This document shows, one piece after another, positions 8,609 to 18,670 of a stretch of DNA of 64,000 nt (position 1 is the first letter of the stretch; each line of letters starts with the position of its first letter). This DNA comes from Rhodospirillum centenum SW (lineage in GTDB: Bacteria; Pseudomonadota; Alphaproteobacteria; Azospirillales; Azospirillaceae): contig NC_011420.2 in NCBI RefSeq assembly GCF_000016185.1, positions 888,501 to 952,500 on the forward strand, in the 5' to 3' direction. Made by a program: the position numbers and the translations under genes. Below the pieces are notes generated by a model that made no database searches, was not told where the DNA came from, and worked only from the letters and a program-made list of their open reading frames with translations.

Positions 8609-8910
8609 TGGCCGCTCCTTTGTTGCGGCCCCGCGCTCCGCGGGGCGTTACGGCCCGCTCCTGCGGGCATTCCGATCAGGCCACCGCTACCGAATGCAGT
8701 GACCGCTCCCTTGACTGTGTCCGGCGCACCATGCGTCGGCCGCATACCCATCCCAGAAGAATCGCAGCAGGTCAACAATTGATGTTCGCGACAGCCCGTC
8801 GCCCCCTCCCTCCGGGTTGACCTGGGTCAATGTCCTGGGCCTGATCGACCTGGATGATGACCGACCGTGGCGGCCTCGCTGGAAGAGACGCCGGGATCAG
8901 GAGACAGTCC
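8609..8910. other. Intergenic region between transglycosylase and ydcH genes
   Basis: This 302-base gap holds the divergent promoters of the transglycosylase gene and ydcH. A GC-rich hairpin-like stretch (CCCCGCG..CGCGGGG) lies near 8628-8646. The only convincing regulatory site is the FNR-type box at 8817-8830. I see no small gene in it. Confidence 0.5.
8817..8830. promoter_or_regulatory. FNR/FixK/DNR-type anaerobox
   Basis: TTGAC-CTGG-GTCAA is a perfect dyad matching the TTGAY-N4-RTCAA consensus for CRP/FNR-family redox regulators. It lies 80 bases upstream of the ydcH start codon, in the usual range for activation. The link to oxygen or nitric oxide is inferred from the motif only. Confidence 0.6.
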
Positions 8911-9153
8911 ATGAGCGACCGGCACGACCTTCTTCATGAATTTCCCGAGCATCGGGATCGTATTCATGAACTGAAAGCGACCAACAATCATTTTGCCCGT
9001 CTGTTCGACGAGTACCATGAGGTGGACCAGTCCATCCATCGCATGGTCGATAACATCGAGCCTGCCTGTGACGAGCGGATGGAGGCGATGAAGCGCCACC
9101 GGCTCCACCTCAAGGACGAACTGTACGCGATGATGAAGGCGGCGGAGGCCTGA
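8911..9153 (+). CDS. YdcH family (DUF465) small protein
   Basis: This is an 80-residue, highly charged, mostly helical protein. It matches the DUF465/YdcH family: HDLLHEFPEHRDRIHELKATNNHFARLFDEYHEVD at the start and LKDELYAMMK near the end, the conserved LKKEKLxLKDEL-like region. The biochemical role of the family is not established. The ATG at 8911 is preceded by GGAGACAG. An FNR-type box 80 bases upstream suggests induction at low oxygen. A hairpin at 9214-9242 may end the transcript. Confidence 0.85.
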   Translation: MSDRHDLLHEFPEHRDRIHELKATNNHFARLFDEYHEVDQSIHRMVDNIEPACDERMEAMKRHRLHLKDELYAMMKAAEA

Positions 9154-9213
9154 TCCTTTTCTGATCGCAGGGCGCGACATTGCGTCCCGCACCGGAAACG
9201 GGCATTCTTGGTG

Positions 9214-9242
9214 ATCGGCGCTGTCCCCAGGACGGCGCCGAT
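9214..9242 (+). terminator. Hairpin after ydcH (probable terminator)
   Basis: A 13-bp stem with one wobble pair (ATCGGCGC..GTCC / GGAC..GCGCCGAT) closes on a 3-base loop and is followed by TCCCTTTCC. It lies 60 bases past ydcH. If it works as a terminator, the next gene should start downstream of it. Confidence 0.55.
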
Positions 9243-9267
9243 TCCCTTTCCGGACCCAGACCCGACC

Positions 9268-10674
9268 GTGGCCCTGCCGCTCTCCGAGTGTTCCGCCTGC
9301 CGGTGCGCCGACGCCACCGCTGTGCCTGCCGTTCCGCTTCCCGTCGCGGCCCTGTCCGCCGCAACTTTGGAAGAGGCCCTGGTTGCCGCCTATGCCGGGC
9401 TGGGGCGCGGCGATACCGCCGCGGCCGAAGTCTCGGCCCGGGCGGCCCTGGTCCTTGAGCCGGACTTGCCGGAAGCCAACGCCCTGATCGCGGAGATTCT
9501 GGCCGGCCGTTCCCAGTTCGACGCCGCGGCGGCCCACTATCGCGTGGCCCTGGCGGACGGGGGCGGCCCCCTCTCCTGGCAGCGCGACCTTGCGGCGGCC
9601 CTGGAGGCCGCGGGCCATGACGCCGAGGCGGTGACCGCGTATCGGGAGATCCTTGTCCGGCGGCCGGACGATGCCGCCACGCACCGCCGTCTGGCCCGCC
9701 TGCTGCTCCGCCTGGGGGAGTCGGAGACCGCCCTGGAGCATGCGCGGGAGGCGCGTTTCCTGGCGCCGGACAGACCGGCCGACCTCGCCGGCCTCAGCGA
9801 TCTGGCAGAGGTCTTCGTCAGCGCCGGCGAACCGCTGACCGCGGCCGAGATGCTGGAGCCGGCCCTGCGCCGCGCCGATCCCGACGGTCCCGGCCTGCCG
9901 GCCGCGCGGCTGCTGTTGGGCCGGGCCTGGATCGCCCTGTCGGAGACGGAGAAGGCGCGCCGTCTCCTGGTGGAGGTGCTGGAGGCCGGGGGCGATGCCG
10001 GCGCCCACGCCGCCTCTCTGCTGGCGGGTCTGGACGGCGCCGCTGGACGCGACCTTGCTCCCGCTTATGTGCGGGCCCTGTTCGACCGCTATGCCGACCG
10101 TTTCGACACCGATCTGGTGGGCCGTCTGCATTATGTCGCACCGCAGGCGATCCGGGCCGCGCTGCTGCGCCTGGGGCTTGCGGACGGGGCCCCCCTGCGG
10201 GTTCTGGATGCCGGCTGCGGCACCGGGCTCGCCGGGGCTGAACTCCGCTCCCTGGCCGGCAGCCTTGCCGGCTTCGACCTGTCGCCGCGGATGGTGGAGA
10301 AGGCGCGGGCCCGCGGCCTCTATGACGAGCTGTGGGTGGCTGAACTGACCGCCGGCCTCGCCGCCCGGCCGGGAACCTGGGATCTGGTCGTGGCGGCCGA
10401 CGTGCTGGTCTATCTGGGCGACCTGCATCCGGTAATGGCTGCGGCCGCGGCGGCGCTGGCGCCGGGCGGGCGGTTCGCCTTCACCGGGGAGGTGACCGAC
10501 GGCGACGGCTTCCGGCTGCATGAAGGTCGCCGTTATGCGCATTCGTTGCCGCACCTGCACGCCGCCCTGGCAGCGGCCGGGTTGACCCTGGAGCTGCTGG
10601 AGGAGCATCAGCCGCGCTGGGAGAAGGGCCGGCCGGTCCCCGGCTTTCTCGGTGTCGTTGCGAAGCCGCTCTGA
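9268..10674 (+). CDS. TPR-repeat SAM-dependent methyltransferase
   Basis: This 468-residue fusion has TPR-like helical repeats in residues ~35-270 (units with A..Y..AL.L.P....), followed by a class I methyltransferase (~290-465). SAM motif I is LDAGCGTGLAG, then GFDLSPRMVEKAR and the motif-IV-like DLVVAADVLVYLGDL. The TPR part probably recognises a protein or other large substrate; the methyl acceptor is unknown. The start is uncertain. GTG 9268 lies just after the hairpin at 9214-9242, while in-frame TTG 9208 and GTG 9211 would place the hairpin inside the gene. It is convergent with lrgB. Confidence 0.82.
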   Translation: MALPLSECSACRCADATAVPAVPLPVAALSAATLEEALVAAYAGLGRGDTAAAEVSARAALVLEPDLPEANALIAEILAGRSQFDAAAAHYRVALADGGGPLSWQRDLAAALEAAGHDAEAVTAYREILVRRPDDAATHRRLARLLLRLGESETALEHAREARFLAPDRPADLAGLSDLAEVFVSAGEPLTAAEMLEPALRRADPDGPGLPAARLLLGRAWIALSETEKARRLLVEVLEAGGDAGAHAASLLAGLDGAAGRDLAPAYVRALFDRYADRFDTDLVGRLHYVAPQAIRAALLRLGLADGAPLRVLDAGCGTGLAGAELRSLAGSLAGFDLSPRMVEKARARGLYDELWVAELTAGLAARPGTWDLVVAADVLVYLGDLHPVMAAAAAALAPGGRFAFTGEVTDGDGFRLHEGRRYAHSLPHLHAALAAAGLTLELLEEHQPRWEKGRPVPGFLGVVAKPL

Positions 10675-10691
10675 CCGGCGACATCGTTCCG

Positions 10692-11408
10692 TCAGCGGAA
10701 CAGGGACAGCAGCACCGGCACCAGCAGCGCCGTCAGCAGCCCGTTCAGGGCCATGGCGATGCCGGCGAAGGTGCCGGCCAGGGGGTGCGCCTGGAAGGCG
10801 GCGGCCGTGCCGATCCCGTGCGCGGCGGTGCCCATGGCCGTACCCACGGCCCGCGGGTCGCGCACCCGCAGCAGGCGCAGCACGCTGCCGCCCAGCACGG
10901 CCCCCAGGATGCCGGTGCAGATCACCAGGGCGGCCGTCAGCGACGGCAGGCCGCCGATCTTCTCCGCGATGCCCATGGCGATGGGGGTGGTGACGGACTT
11001 CGGCGCGATGGAGGCCGCCACCTGCGGCGTCGCCCCCAGCAGCCGTGCCGTCATCTCGGCGGAGAGCACGGCCGTCACCGATCCCGCCAGCAGTGCCGCC
11101 GCCAGCGGCAGGGCGCTGCGCCGCACCTCCGCCCGGTGCTGCCAGAGCGGTACGGCCAGCGCCACCGTGGCGGGTCCCAGCAGGAAATGCACGAACTGCG
11201 CCCCGTCGAAATAGGTCTGGTAGTCGGTCCCGGTCGTGACCAGCACGGCGATCAGCAACACCACGGCCAGCGCGACCGGGTTCATCCAGGGCCGCCGGCC
11301 GGCCCGCTCGAACAGCCTGACCCCGACCAGATAGGCCAGCACGGTGGCTGTGAGCCAGAGCAGGGGGCTGGCCTTCAGATAGACCCAGATGTCGGCCAGC
11401 CCGTTCAT
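10692..11408 (-). CDS. lrgB: LrgB/CidB-family membrane protein
   Basis: This 238-residue protein has about seven hydrophobic helices and the LrgB signatures SIAPKSVTTPIAMGI (~132-146) and GTAAHGIGTAAAF (~192-204). With LrgA it forms the holin/antiholin-like pair that affects murein hydrolase activity and metabolite export; plant and bacterial members transport glycolate or pyruvate. The start codon overlaps the lrgA stop by four bases (ATGA), indicating translational coupling. Confidence 0.93.
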   Translation of the reverse strand: MNGLADIWVYLKASPLLWLTATVLAYLVGVRLFERAGRRPWMNPVALAVVLLIAVLVTTGTDYQTYFDGAQFVHFLLGPATVALAVPLWQHRAEVRRSALPLAAALLAGSVTAVLSAEMTARLLGATPQVAASIAPKSVTTPIAMGIAEKIGGLPSLTAALVICTGILGAVLGGSVLRLLRVRDPRAVGTAMGTAAHGIGTAAAFQAHPLAGTFAGIAMALNGLLTALLVPVLLSLFR

Positions 11409-11806
11409 TCCCCGGCCCTCCCGCTGCCCGCCCCGCTGCCCCTGTCATCCGCCGCTGGCGCCGGGTCTTCCCCGCGCCCGGCCAGCAGGCGGAAGACGGC
11501 GCCGGTCACGGCCAGGGTCAGCACCGTGCTGACCAGCAGCGCCCCCAGGATGGCCGGCCATTCGGCCCCGATGCGGGAGGCGTGCAGCATGATCCCGACG
11601 CCGGCCGGGACGAACAGCAGCGACAGGTTGCCGAGCAGGCCCTTCGCCAGCCCCTCCAGGGCTGGGTCGGGTCCGTGCCGGCGCAGCAGCCAGGCGAACA
11701 GCAGCAGCGTGCCCAGCACCGGGCCCGGCACCGGCAGGCCGAGGGCATGGGCGGCCAGCTCTCCCGCCAACTGGCAGGTCAGCAGCACGGCGATGGCGGA
11801 AACCAT
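11405..11806 (-). CDS. lrgA: CidA/LrgA-family holin-like protein
   Basis: This is a 133-residue protein with four hydrophobic helices and the family motif LPVPGPVLGTLLLF (~22-35), followed by LSLLFVPAGVGIM (~59-71). It is the small partner of LrgB, and the two genes overlap by four bases. The start at MVSAIAVLL fits the family N-terminus. The C-terminal ~20 residues are Asp/Gly-rich and probably cytoplasmic. No LytTR or LysR regulator is adjacent. Confidence 0.92.
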   Translation of the reverse strand: MVSAIAVLLTCQLAGELAAHALGLPVPGPVLGTLLLFAWLLRRHGPDPALEGLAKGLLGNLSLLFVPAGVGIMLHASRIGAEWPAILGALLVSTVLTLAVTGAVFRLLAGRGEDPAPAADDRGSGAGSGRAGE

Positions 11807-11891
11807 GGCGGGCGATTCCTCCGGAATCCGGACGATGTGGCAGGTTCCCGGCATGCGCCCGCGCGCGTCCGGGGTCAAGCCGCCGGGTCCC

Positions 11892-13439
11892 TCAGAAGAG
11901 CGTGGGCAGGGTCAACCGCAGCGGGGCGGGCGCGCCTTCGGCATGCCATTCCGCCTCCAGCGCGCCGTCCGGCTGCCCGGTCAGGGAAAGCCAGTTGCGG
12001 GCCGGCAGCAGCCGGCGCCCGGTTTCGGCGAAGCCGGGGAACTCCAGCGTCAGCCCGTCGGCCAGGGGCTCGCGCCGGCCGGCCAGCCGCTCCAGCATGT
12101 CCACCGCGAAGCCGGCCGGCGGCGGATGCACGATGCCCGAACTGATGAGCTGCCAGATCTCCAGGTCCAGCCCGCGCAGGACCCCGACGCCGCCCAGATG
12201 CACCTCGCCCGACACCACCGTCACGCGGCAGCGCGTCTCCCGCACGAACCCGGCCAGAAGCCGGAGCAGGCGGATCCATTCCTCGCGGTGGGCGGGGCTG
12301 CGCCACTGGTCGCGCAGGTCGTCCTCCAGCCGCTGCCGCCCGGGGATCAGGTTCAGGATGCGCTCGGCCAGCCCCAGGCCGGGGAACAGCACCGGCACGC
12401 CCGACATCAGCAGCAGGTGGCGGGCGCCCCGGTAGCGGTCCAGCCAGCCGGGCAGCGCCTCCCAGGTCGTCTCCGACATCACCCGGTCCGGCCGTCGCTC
12501 GCTGCGCAGGTCCAGCGCCAGCACCCCGACCCCGTTCAGGGTCAGACCCTGGCTCAGCACGCCGGTGCCGGGATCGGCCAGCAGGGTTTCCGGCGGGTCG
12601 TCCGCCATGCCGAGCTGGAACAGCCGGAACGCCTTGCGTGCCGCGGCGAAGACGGCGCGGTAGGGGTCCGAGTCCAATACCGCGTCGGGATGGGAACCCC
12701 AACCGTCCAGGATGTCGTGATCGTCCCACATGCACAGCGCCGGGACCGACGCCAGCACGGCCGCCGTCTCCGGCTGCGACCAGCCATGCCGGTAGACCTC
12801 CAGATACCAGCGGTCCAGCCGTGCGGGCAGGTCGGGCGGCAGCGGGGTGGAACCGCGGCGGGCGGCGGTGGCAGCGGTCAGCCCCTCCACGCCCTGCCAC
12901 AGCCCGTCGGCATAGACCTGGTCGCCGCCCAGCAGCAGAAGGTGGAACGGCTCCGCCCGGTGACGGCCCAGCAGATGGCCCCAGCGGGCGTTGCGCGACA
13001 GGCCGGCGGCGGCGATCGCCGCCTCGTCCTCGCAGCCGCCGCAGGAGGCGAAGGCGATCCGGGGCGGGACCAGCGTGCCGGGCAGGGCGAAGTGCCAGCG
13101 CCGGTCGTCACCGTCCAGCCCGTACCCGGCGCGACCGTCCTGGACGCCCCGCGGCACGGCGAAATCGTAGCGCCAGAGCCGCTCGACCACGCCGCCGTCC
13201 AGGCTCCACTCGGCCAGGAATCGTGGCGGCACGGGCAGCGAGACGCCCTCCACCCGGAGGTCGGCCGGTTCCGCGTCGCCGCGGAACAGCATGCAGCAGG
13301 ACACGCGCCAGCGGCCGCCCTGCGTGCCGCGCGCCAGCAGGACGGGACCGAGTCTCAGCTCGGGCCTGGGCGGACGGCGCGGCTTCGACCGGGCGGGCCG
13401 GGCACCGTCCGGTCGGGGAACGGGGGGGCAGGGGATCAT
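11892..13439 (-). CDS. PhoD-like metallophosphatase
   Basis: This is a 515-residue protein of the alkaline phosphatase D-like group. Metal-binding motifs are visible in order: FASCGG (~130-135), LLLGGDQVYAD (~168-178), MWDDHDILDGWG (about 60 residues later) and VVSGEVHLGG in the C-terminal third. No clear signal peptide is present, so a cytoplasmic enzyme is likely; the substrate (phosphodiester or phosphomonoester) is unknown. The start at MIPCPP is the first Met that excludes sequence shared with the next gene. An alternative is a later internal start, since the first ~25 residues are Pro/Arg-rich and poorly conserved in type. Confidence 0.85.
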   Translation of the reverse strand: MIPCPPVPRPDGARPARSKPRRPPRPELRLGPVLLARGTQGGRWRVSCCMLFRGDAEPADLRVEGVSLPVPPRFLAEWSLDGGVVERLWRYDFAVPRGVQDGRAGYGLDGDDRRWHFALPGTLVPPRIAFASCGGCEDEAAIAAAGLSRNARWGHLLGRHRAEPFHLLLLGGDQVYADGLWQGVEGLTAATAARRGSTPLPPDLPARLDRWYLEVYRHGWSQPETAAVLASVPALCMWDDHDILDGWGSHPDAVLDSDPYRAVFAAARKAFRLFQLGMADDPPETLLADPGTGVLSQGLTLNGVGVLALDLRSERRPDRVMSETTWEALPGWLDRYRGARHLLLMSGVPVLFPGLGLAERILNLIPGRQRLEDDLRDQWRSPAHREEWIRLLRLLAGFVRETRCRVTVVSGEVHLGGVGVLRGLDLEIWQLISSGIVHPPPAGFAVDMLERLAGRREPLADGLTLEFPGFAETGRRLLPARNWLSLTGQPDGALEAEWHAEGAPAPLRLTLPTLF

Positions 13440-13542
13440 GGAAACGGACCCGGGGGCGTCGGCGGTCGTGGTGACTCCGGCGGACCGACGGCTGGGGAAC
13501 GCACGGCTGCCACTGGACCGGAAAGCCGGCAGACAGGGGGCG

Positions 13543-13782
13543 TCACCCGTGCGCGGGACCACGACCACGCAGCAGCGCCAGCATGTTCGCCGGCACGGGC
13601 TCGTCCAGCACCGGATCGTACAGGCGGTGCAGTTCGTCCGCCTGCTGGCGATAGCGGTCCAGCAGACCGCGGGCGGTCGGATCATGTTCGATCGCCGCCT
13701 CGATCTCGCGCCGTTCATCCTCGCTGAGCGCGCCGTCGAGGTAGGCGTTGATGTCGGTCATGGTCAGTTTCTTCATCAACAT
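13543..13782 (-). CDS. Short soluble anti-sigma-like protein
   Basis: This is a 79-residue protein. Residues ~8-50 (MTDINAYLDGALSEDERREI) resemble the N-terminal sigma-binding part of alphaproteobacterial anti-sigma factors. It continues with LHRLYDPVLDEPVPANMLALL, a segment that also resembles the core of NepR. It stops there, without the transmembrane helix and periplasmic domain of ordinary family members (~250 residues). ATG 13782 is preceded by GAGGGTGG. An EcfG-type promoter match lies upstream at 13854-13878, and an ECF sigma gene lies 1.1 kb away. Either a natural minimal regulator or a truncated gene; nothing after the stop encodes a membrane segment. Confidence 0.72.
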   Translation of the reverse strand: MLMKKLTMTDINAYLDGALSEDERREIEAAIEHDPTARGLLDRYRQQADELHRLYDPVLDEPVPANMLALLRGRGPAHG

Positions 13783-13853
13783 CGTCCGGACCACCCTCTG
13801 CCGCTCTCCCGACGGATCAAGGCAGAAAATGTCGCCGCAGCGGCCAGACAGTC

Positions 13854-13878
13854 AACATCGGGATCAGGACCTTGTTCC
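13854..13878 (-). promoter_or_regulatory. EcfG-type promoter for the anti-sigma-like gene
   Basis: Read on the minus strand, this is GGAAC-N16-TGTT, against the general-stress consensus GGAAC-N16/17-CGTT (one -10 mismatch). It lies ~70 bases upstream of the start codon at 13782. Its -35 element forms the left half of the palindrome GTTCC-C-GGAAC (13874-13884) shared with the divergent promoter. Confidence 0.6.
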
Positions 13879-13879
13879 C

Positions 13880-13904
13880 GGAACGGGGCGCTCCCGGCCC
13901 TGTT
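13880..13904 (+). promoter_or_regulatory. EcfG-type promoter for the SDR gene
   Basis: GGAAC at 13880-13884, then 16 bases, then TGTT at 13901-13904, matches the general-stress consensus with one -10 mismatch. It lies 31 bases upstream of the SDR start codon. It is back-to-back with the minus-strand promoter, their -35 elements separated by one base. Confidence 0.6.
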
Positions 13905-13935
13905 GAGGCGGAGACACGGTCAACGGAGAGGACCC

Positions 13936-14811
13936 ATGCCCCCCGACCAGCAACGGGAAATGCCGCACGGTCAGCCGGCACAGCACCAGGAAAGGCAACC
14001 GGGGCGCGAGCACCGGATGACGCCCCGCCCGGTCTTCATCCGGGAGGAGTATCGCGGCAGCGGCAAGCTCACAGGCAAGGTCGCGCTCGTGACCGGCGGC
14101 GACAGCGGCATCGGCCGCGCCGTCGCCGTCCATTTCGCCCGCGAGGGGGCGGATGTCGCCATCGCCCATCTGGAGGAGGATCAGGACGCCGGGGAGACGA
14201 AGCGGCTGGTGGAGGCGGAAGGCAGGGAGTGCCTGACCTTCCGTGGCGATCTCGGAAACGAGAACACCTGCCGCGACCTCGCCGGGCAGGTCATGGACCG
14301 TTTCGGCCGGCTGGACGTGCTGGTCAACAACGCGGCCGAACAGCATGTCTGCGAAAGCCTGGCGGACATCTCCGCCGAACAGCTCGAACGCACCTTCCGC
14401 ACCAACATCTTCGCCCAGTTCTATCTGACGAAGGCGTGCCTGCCGCACCTGCGCAAGGGGGCCGCGGTCATCTGCACCACCTCCGTCACCGCCTATCGCG
14501 GCAATCCCAAGTTGCTGGACTATTCCGCGACCAAGGGCGCCATCGTCACCTTCGTGCGCTCGCTGGCGGCCCAGCTCGCGCCCGAAGGCATCCGCGTCAA
14601 CGGCGTCGCGCCGGGGCCGATCTGGACCCCGCTGATCCCGGCCACCTTCCCGGAGGAGAAGGTGGAGCAGTTCGGCGGCGATGAACCCCTGGGCCGGCCC
14701 GGGCAGCCGGCGGACGTGGCGCCGTCCTACGTCTTCCTGGCCTCGGCCGACAGCGCCTACATCAGCGGCCAGGTGCTGCATCCCAACGGGGGCGAGCCGG
14801 TGGAGAGCTGA
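13936..14811 (+). CDS. SDR-family oxidoreductase (general-stress type)
   Basis: This 291-residue protein belongs to the classical short-chain dehydrogenase group that includes Bacillus YdaD/YhdF-like stress proteins. It has the cofactor loop TGGDSGIG (53-60), NNAA (131-134) and the catalytic Ser (~183), Y196 and K200 in YSATK. The N-terminal ~45 residues (Gln/Pro/His-rich, then a PRPVFIREEYRGSGKLTGKVA segment) are typical of that subgroup. GGAGAGGA precedes the ATG. An EcfG-type promoter lies upstream and a perfect 13-bp terminator hairpin downstream. Substrate unknown. Confidence 0.92.
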   Translation: MPPDQQREMPHGQPAQHQERQPGREHRMTPRPVFIREEYRGSGKLTGKVALVTGGDSGIGRAVAVHFAREGADVAIAHLEEDQDAGETKRLVEAEGRECLTFRGDLGNENTCRDLAGQVMDRFGRLDVLVNNAAEQHVCESLADISAEQLERTFRTNIFAQFYLTKACLPHLRKGAAVICTTSVTAYRGNPKLLDYSATKGAIVTFVRSLAAQLAPEGIRVNGVAPGPIWTPLIPATFPEEKVEQFGGDEPLGRPGQPADVAPSYVFLASADSAYISGQVLHPNGGEPVES

Positions 14812-14816
14812 ACCGC

Positions 14817-14847
14817 CGGCGGGAGGCCCGTTCCGGGCCTCCCGCCG
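14817..14847. terminator. Bidirectional terminator between SDR and ECF sigma genes
   Basis: A perfect 13-bp stem (CGGCGGGAGGCCC / GGGCCTCCCGCCG) with a 5-base loop lies between two convergent stop codons (14811 and 14868). It has no T run, so strength is uncertain. Confidence 0.75.
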
Positions 14848-14867
14848 TCCCGACCGCGCTCCCGCCG

Positions 14868-15341
14868 TCAGGCCGCCATCATGGTGTTCAGCCGTTCGCG
14901 CGCCCGGCACAGGCGGGAGCGGATGGTGCCGATGGAGACGTTCAGCTTCTCCGCCGCCTCCTGATAGGGCCGGCCCTCGATGGCGACCAGCTTCACCACC
15001 TTGCGCTGGCACGGGGTCAGGGTCCGGAAGGCGCGGTCCACGTCGCGGCAGACCAGCCGCGAGAGCTGCGTCGCCTCCACCGAGGCGGCATGGTCCCACA
15101 GCTCCACCTTCGTCATGTGCTTTTCGCGCTGAAGATTGTTGAAGTGCAGGTTCTTGAGCATCGTCGTCAGCCAGGCCTGCATGTTCGTTCCGGGCTCGAA
15201 CCGGTGTGACCGGGAGAGCGCCCGGGCGATGCAGTCCTGCGTCAGATCCTCCGCGGCATTGGCATCGCGCGTCAGCTTGCAGGCGTATCGATGCAGGGCC
15301 GGAATGCAGCTCACCAGCTCATCGGTGAAGGAGTATGCCAT
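14868..15341 (-). CDS. ECF-family RNA polymerase sigma factor (EcfG/RpoE-like)
   Basis: This is a 157-residue sigma factor. Region 2 (~6-75) has ANAAEDLTQDCIARAL and FEPGTNMQAWLTTMLKN. Region 4 (~101-152) has LTPCQRKVVKLVAIEGRPYQEAAEKL and the recognition helix IGTIRSRLCRARERL. Length and motifs fit the alphaproteobacterial EcfG/RpoE-like groups. ATG 15341 follows GGAG; upstream sequence in the same frame is low-complexity Arg/Pro. A perfect EcfG-type promoter (15695-15719) points at it across a ~350-base leader, suggesting autoregulation. No PhyR gene lies in the window, and the short anti-sigma-like gene at 13543 is the nearest candidate regulator. Confidence 0.9.
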   Translation of the reverse strand: MAYSFTDELVSCIPALHRYACKLTRDANAAEDLTQDCIARALSRSHRFEPGTNMQAWLTTMLKNLHFNNLQREKHMTKVELWDHAASVEATQLSRLVCRDVDRAFRTLTPCQRKVVKLVAIEGRPYQEAAEKLNVSIGTIRSRLCRARERLNTMMAA

Positions 15342-16038
15342 CGTTTGGCTCCGTCTTTTCGATCGTCGTGGTGGCGTCGCGGTCGAAGATCCGTTGCGCG
15401 TCCGGCACGGACCGCCGGTGGTCGCGGCTTCCCGGTCGCGGCCGCGCCTGCGGCCGTCGTCGGGAGGTGTCGCAATTTCCGGTGGTGTCGCCCGGGGGTG
15501 TCGGGCGTCAGGAAACCTCGCGGCCCGGACGGTCATGCCGTCGCGCTGCCGCCGGGGCGGTATGTGACAAGAAGGAAATCACAGGGGCTCTTCCGGCCTT
15601 GGGTGACATTGTTGCCTCCCGGTCACTTCGGTCCGCGCAGACGGAACCTCGCAGGTCTCAGAAGTGCTACGGCGCTTGGCGTCGTCGGCAGGGTAACGGG
15701 AGGCGGTCGGCGATGTTCCGTTCCCGTTACAAGAATCGGCGTCAGTGTCTTGAAATTCCGTAAGTTCCTTAGTTAATCCTCCGGAAGGCGAGCGGGGCGC
15801 CGGACTCCCCCGGGCGAACGGTCGGGGTTTATCGGAAGGAGCGGCAGGGCGGCGCTCCCAGGACCCGAATTCTGTTGCCAACGGACCGGGACCGGTGCGC
15901 AATGGGGTATCGGTGGCCTGCTGGCTGTTCGGTCAATGGAGCTTTAACCATATCGTCGCCAAGCATAGTTCTGCTGCTCCGCGCACCATGATGTCGCGGC
16001 CGGTGGTACAGACTGCTGACAAGGAAGAGTCGACGCCC
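15342..16038. other. Long intergenic region between ECF sigma and glgP genes
   Basis: These ~700 bases separate divergent genes. The sigma-side half (15342-15695) would be a long untranslated leader if the EcfG-type promoter at 15695-15719 is used. I found no NepR-like or other convincing small gene on either strand. The right part carries the glgP promoter, which I could not locate precisely. Confidence 0.5.
15695..15719 (-). promoter_or_regulatory. Perfect EcfG-type promoter upstream of ECF sigma gene
   Basis: On the minus strand the sequence reads GGAAC-N16-CGTT, an exact match to the general-stress promoter consensus of alphaproteobacteria. It is oriented toward the ECF sigma gene, 354 bases before its start codon. 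Autoregulation is inferred. Confidence 0.65.
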
Positions 16039-18615
<2,577 letters not shown>

Positions 18616-18626
18616 GGCCTGCGGTC

Positions 18627-18663
18627 CGGCGCGCCTGCCGCCGCGGACAGGCGCGCCGTTTCC
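18627..18663. terminator. Terminator between glgP and amidohydrolase genes
   Basis: A perfect 11-bp stem (CGGCGCGCCTG / CAGGCGCGCCG) with a 10-base loop is followed by TTTCC. It sits in the 55 bases between two convergent stop codons. Confidence 0.8.
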
Positions 18664-18670
18664 GCCCCGC

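Noticed and set aside
15579-15902. 107-codon minus-strand frame in the ECF-glgP gap, tested as a NepR candidate
   Set aside because: It has no NepR core, no ribosome site and covers the EcfG-type promoter.
16003-16014. GTGGTACAGACT shared with 3361-3372
   Set aside because: A 12-base match between two places in 64 kb is expected by chance many times.
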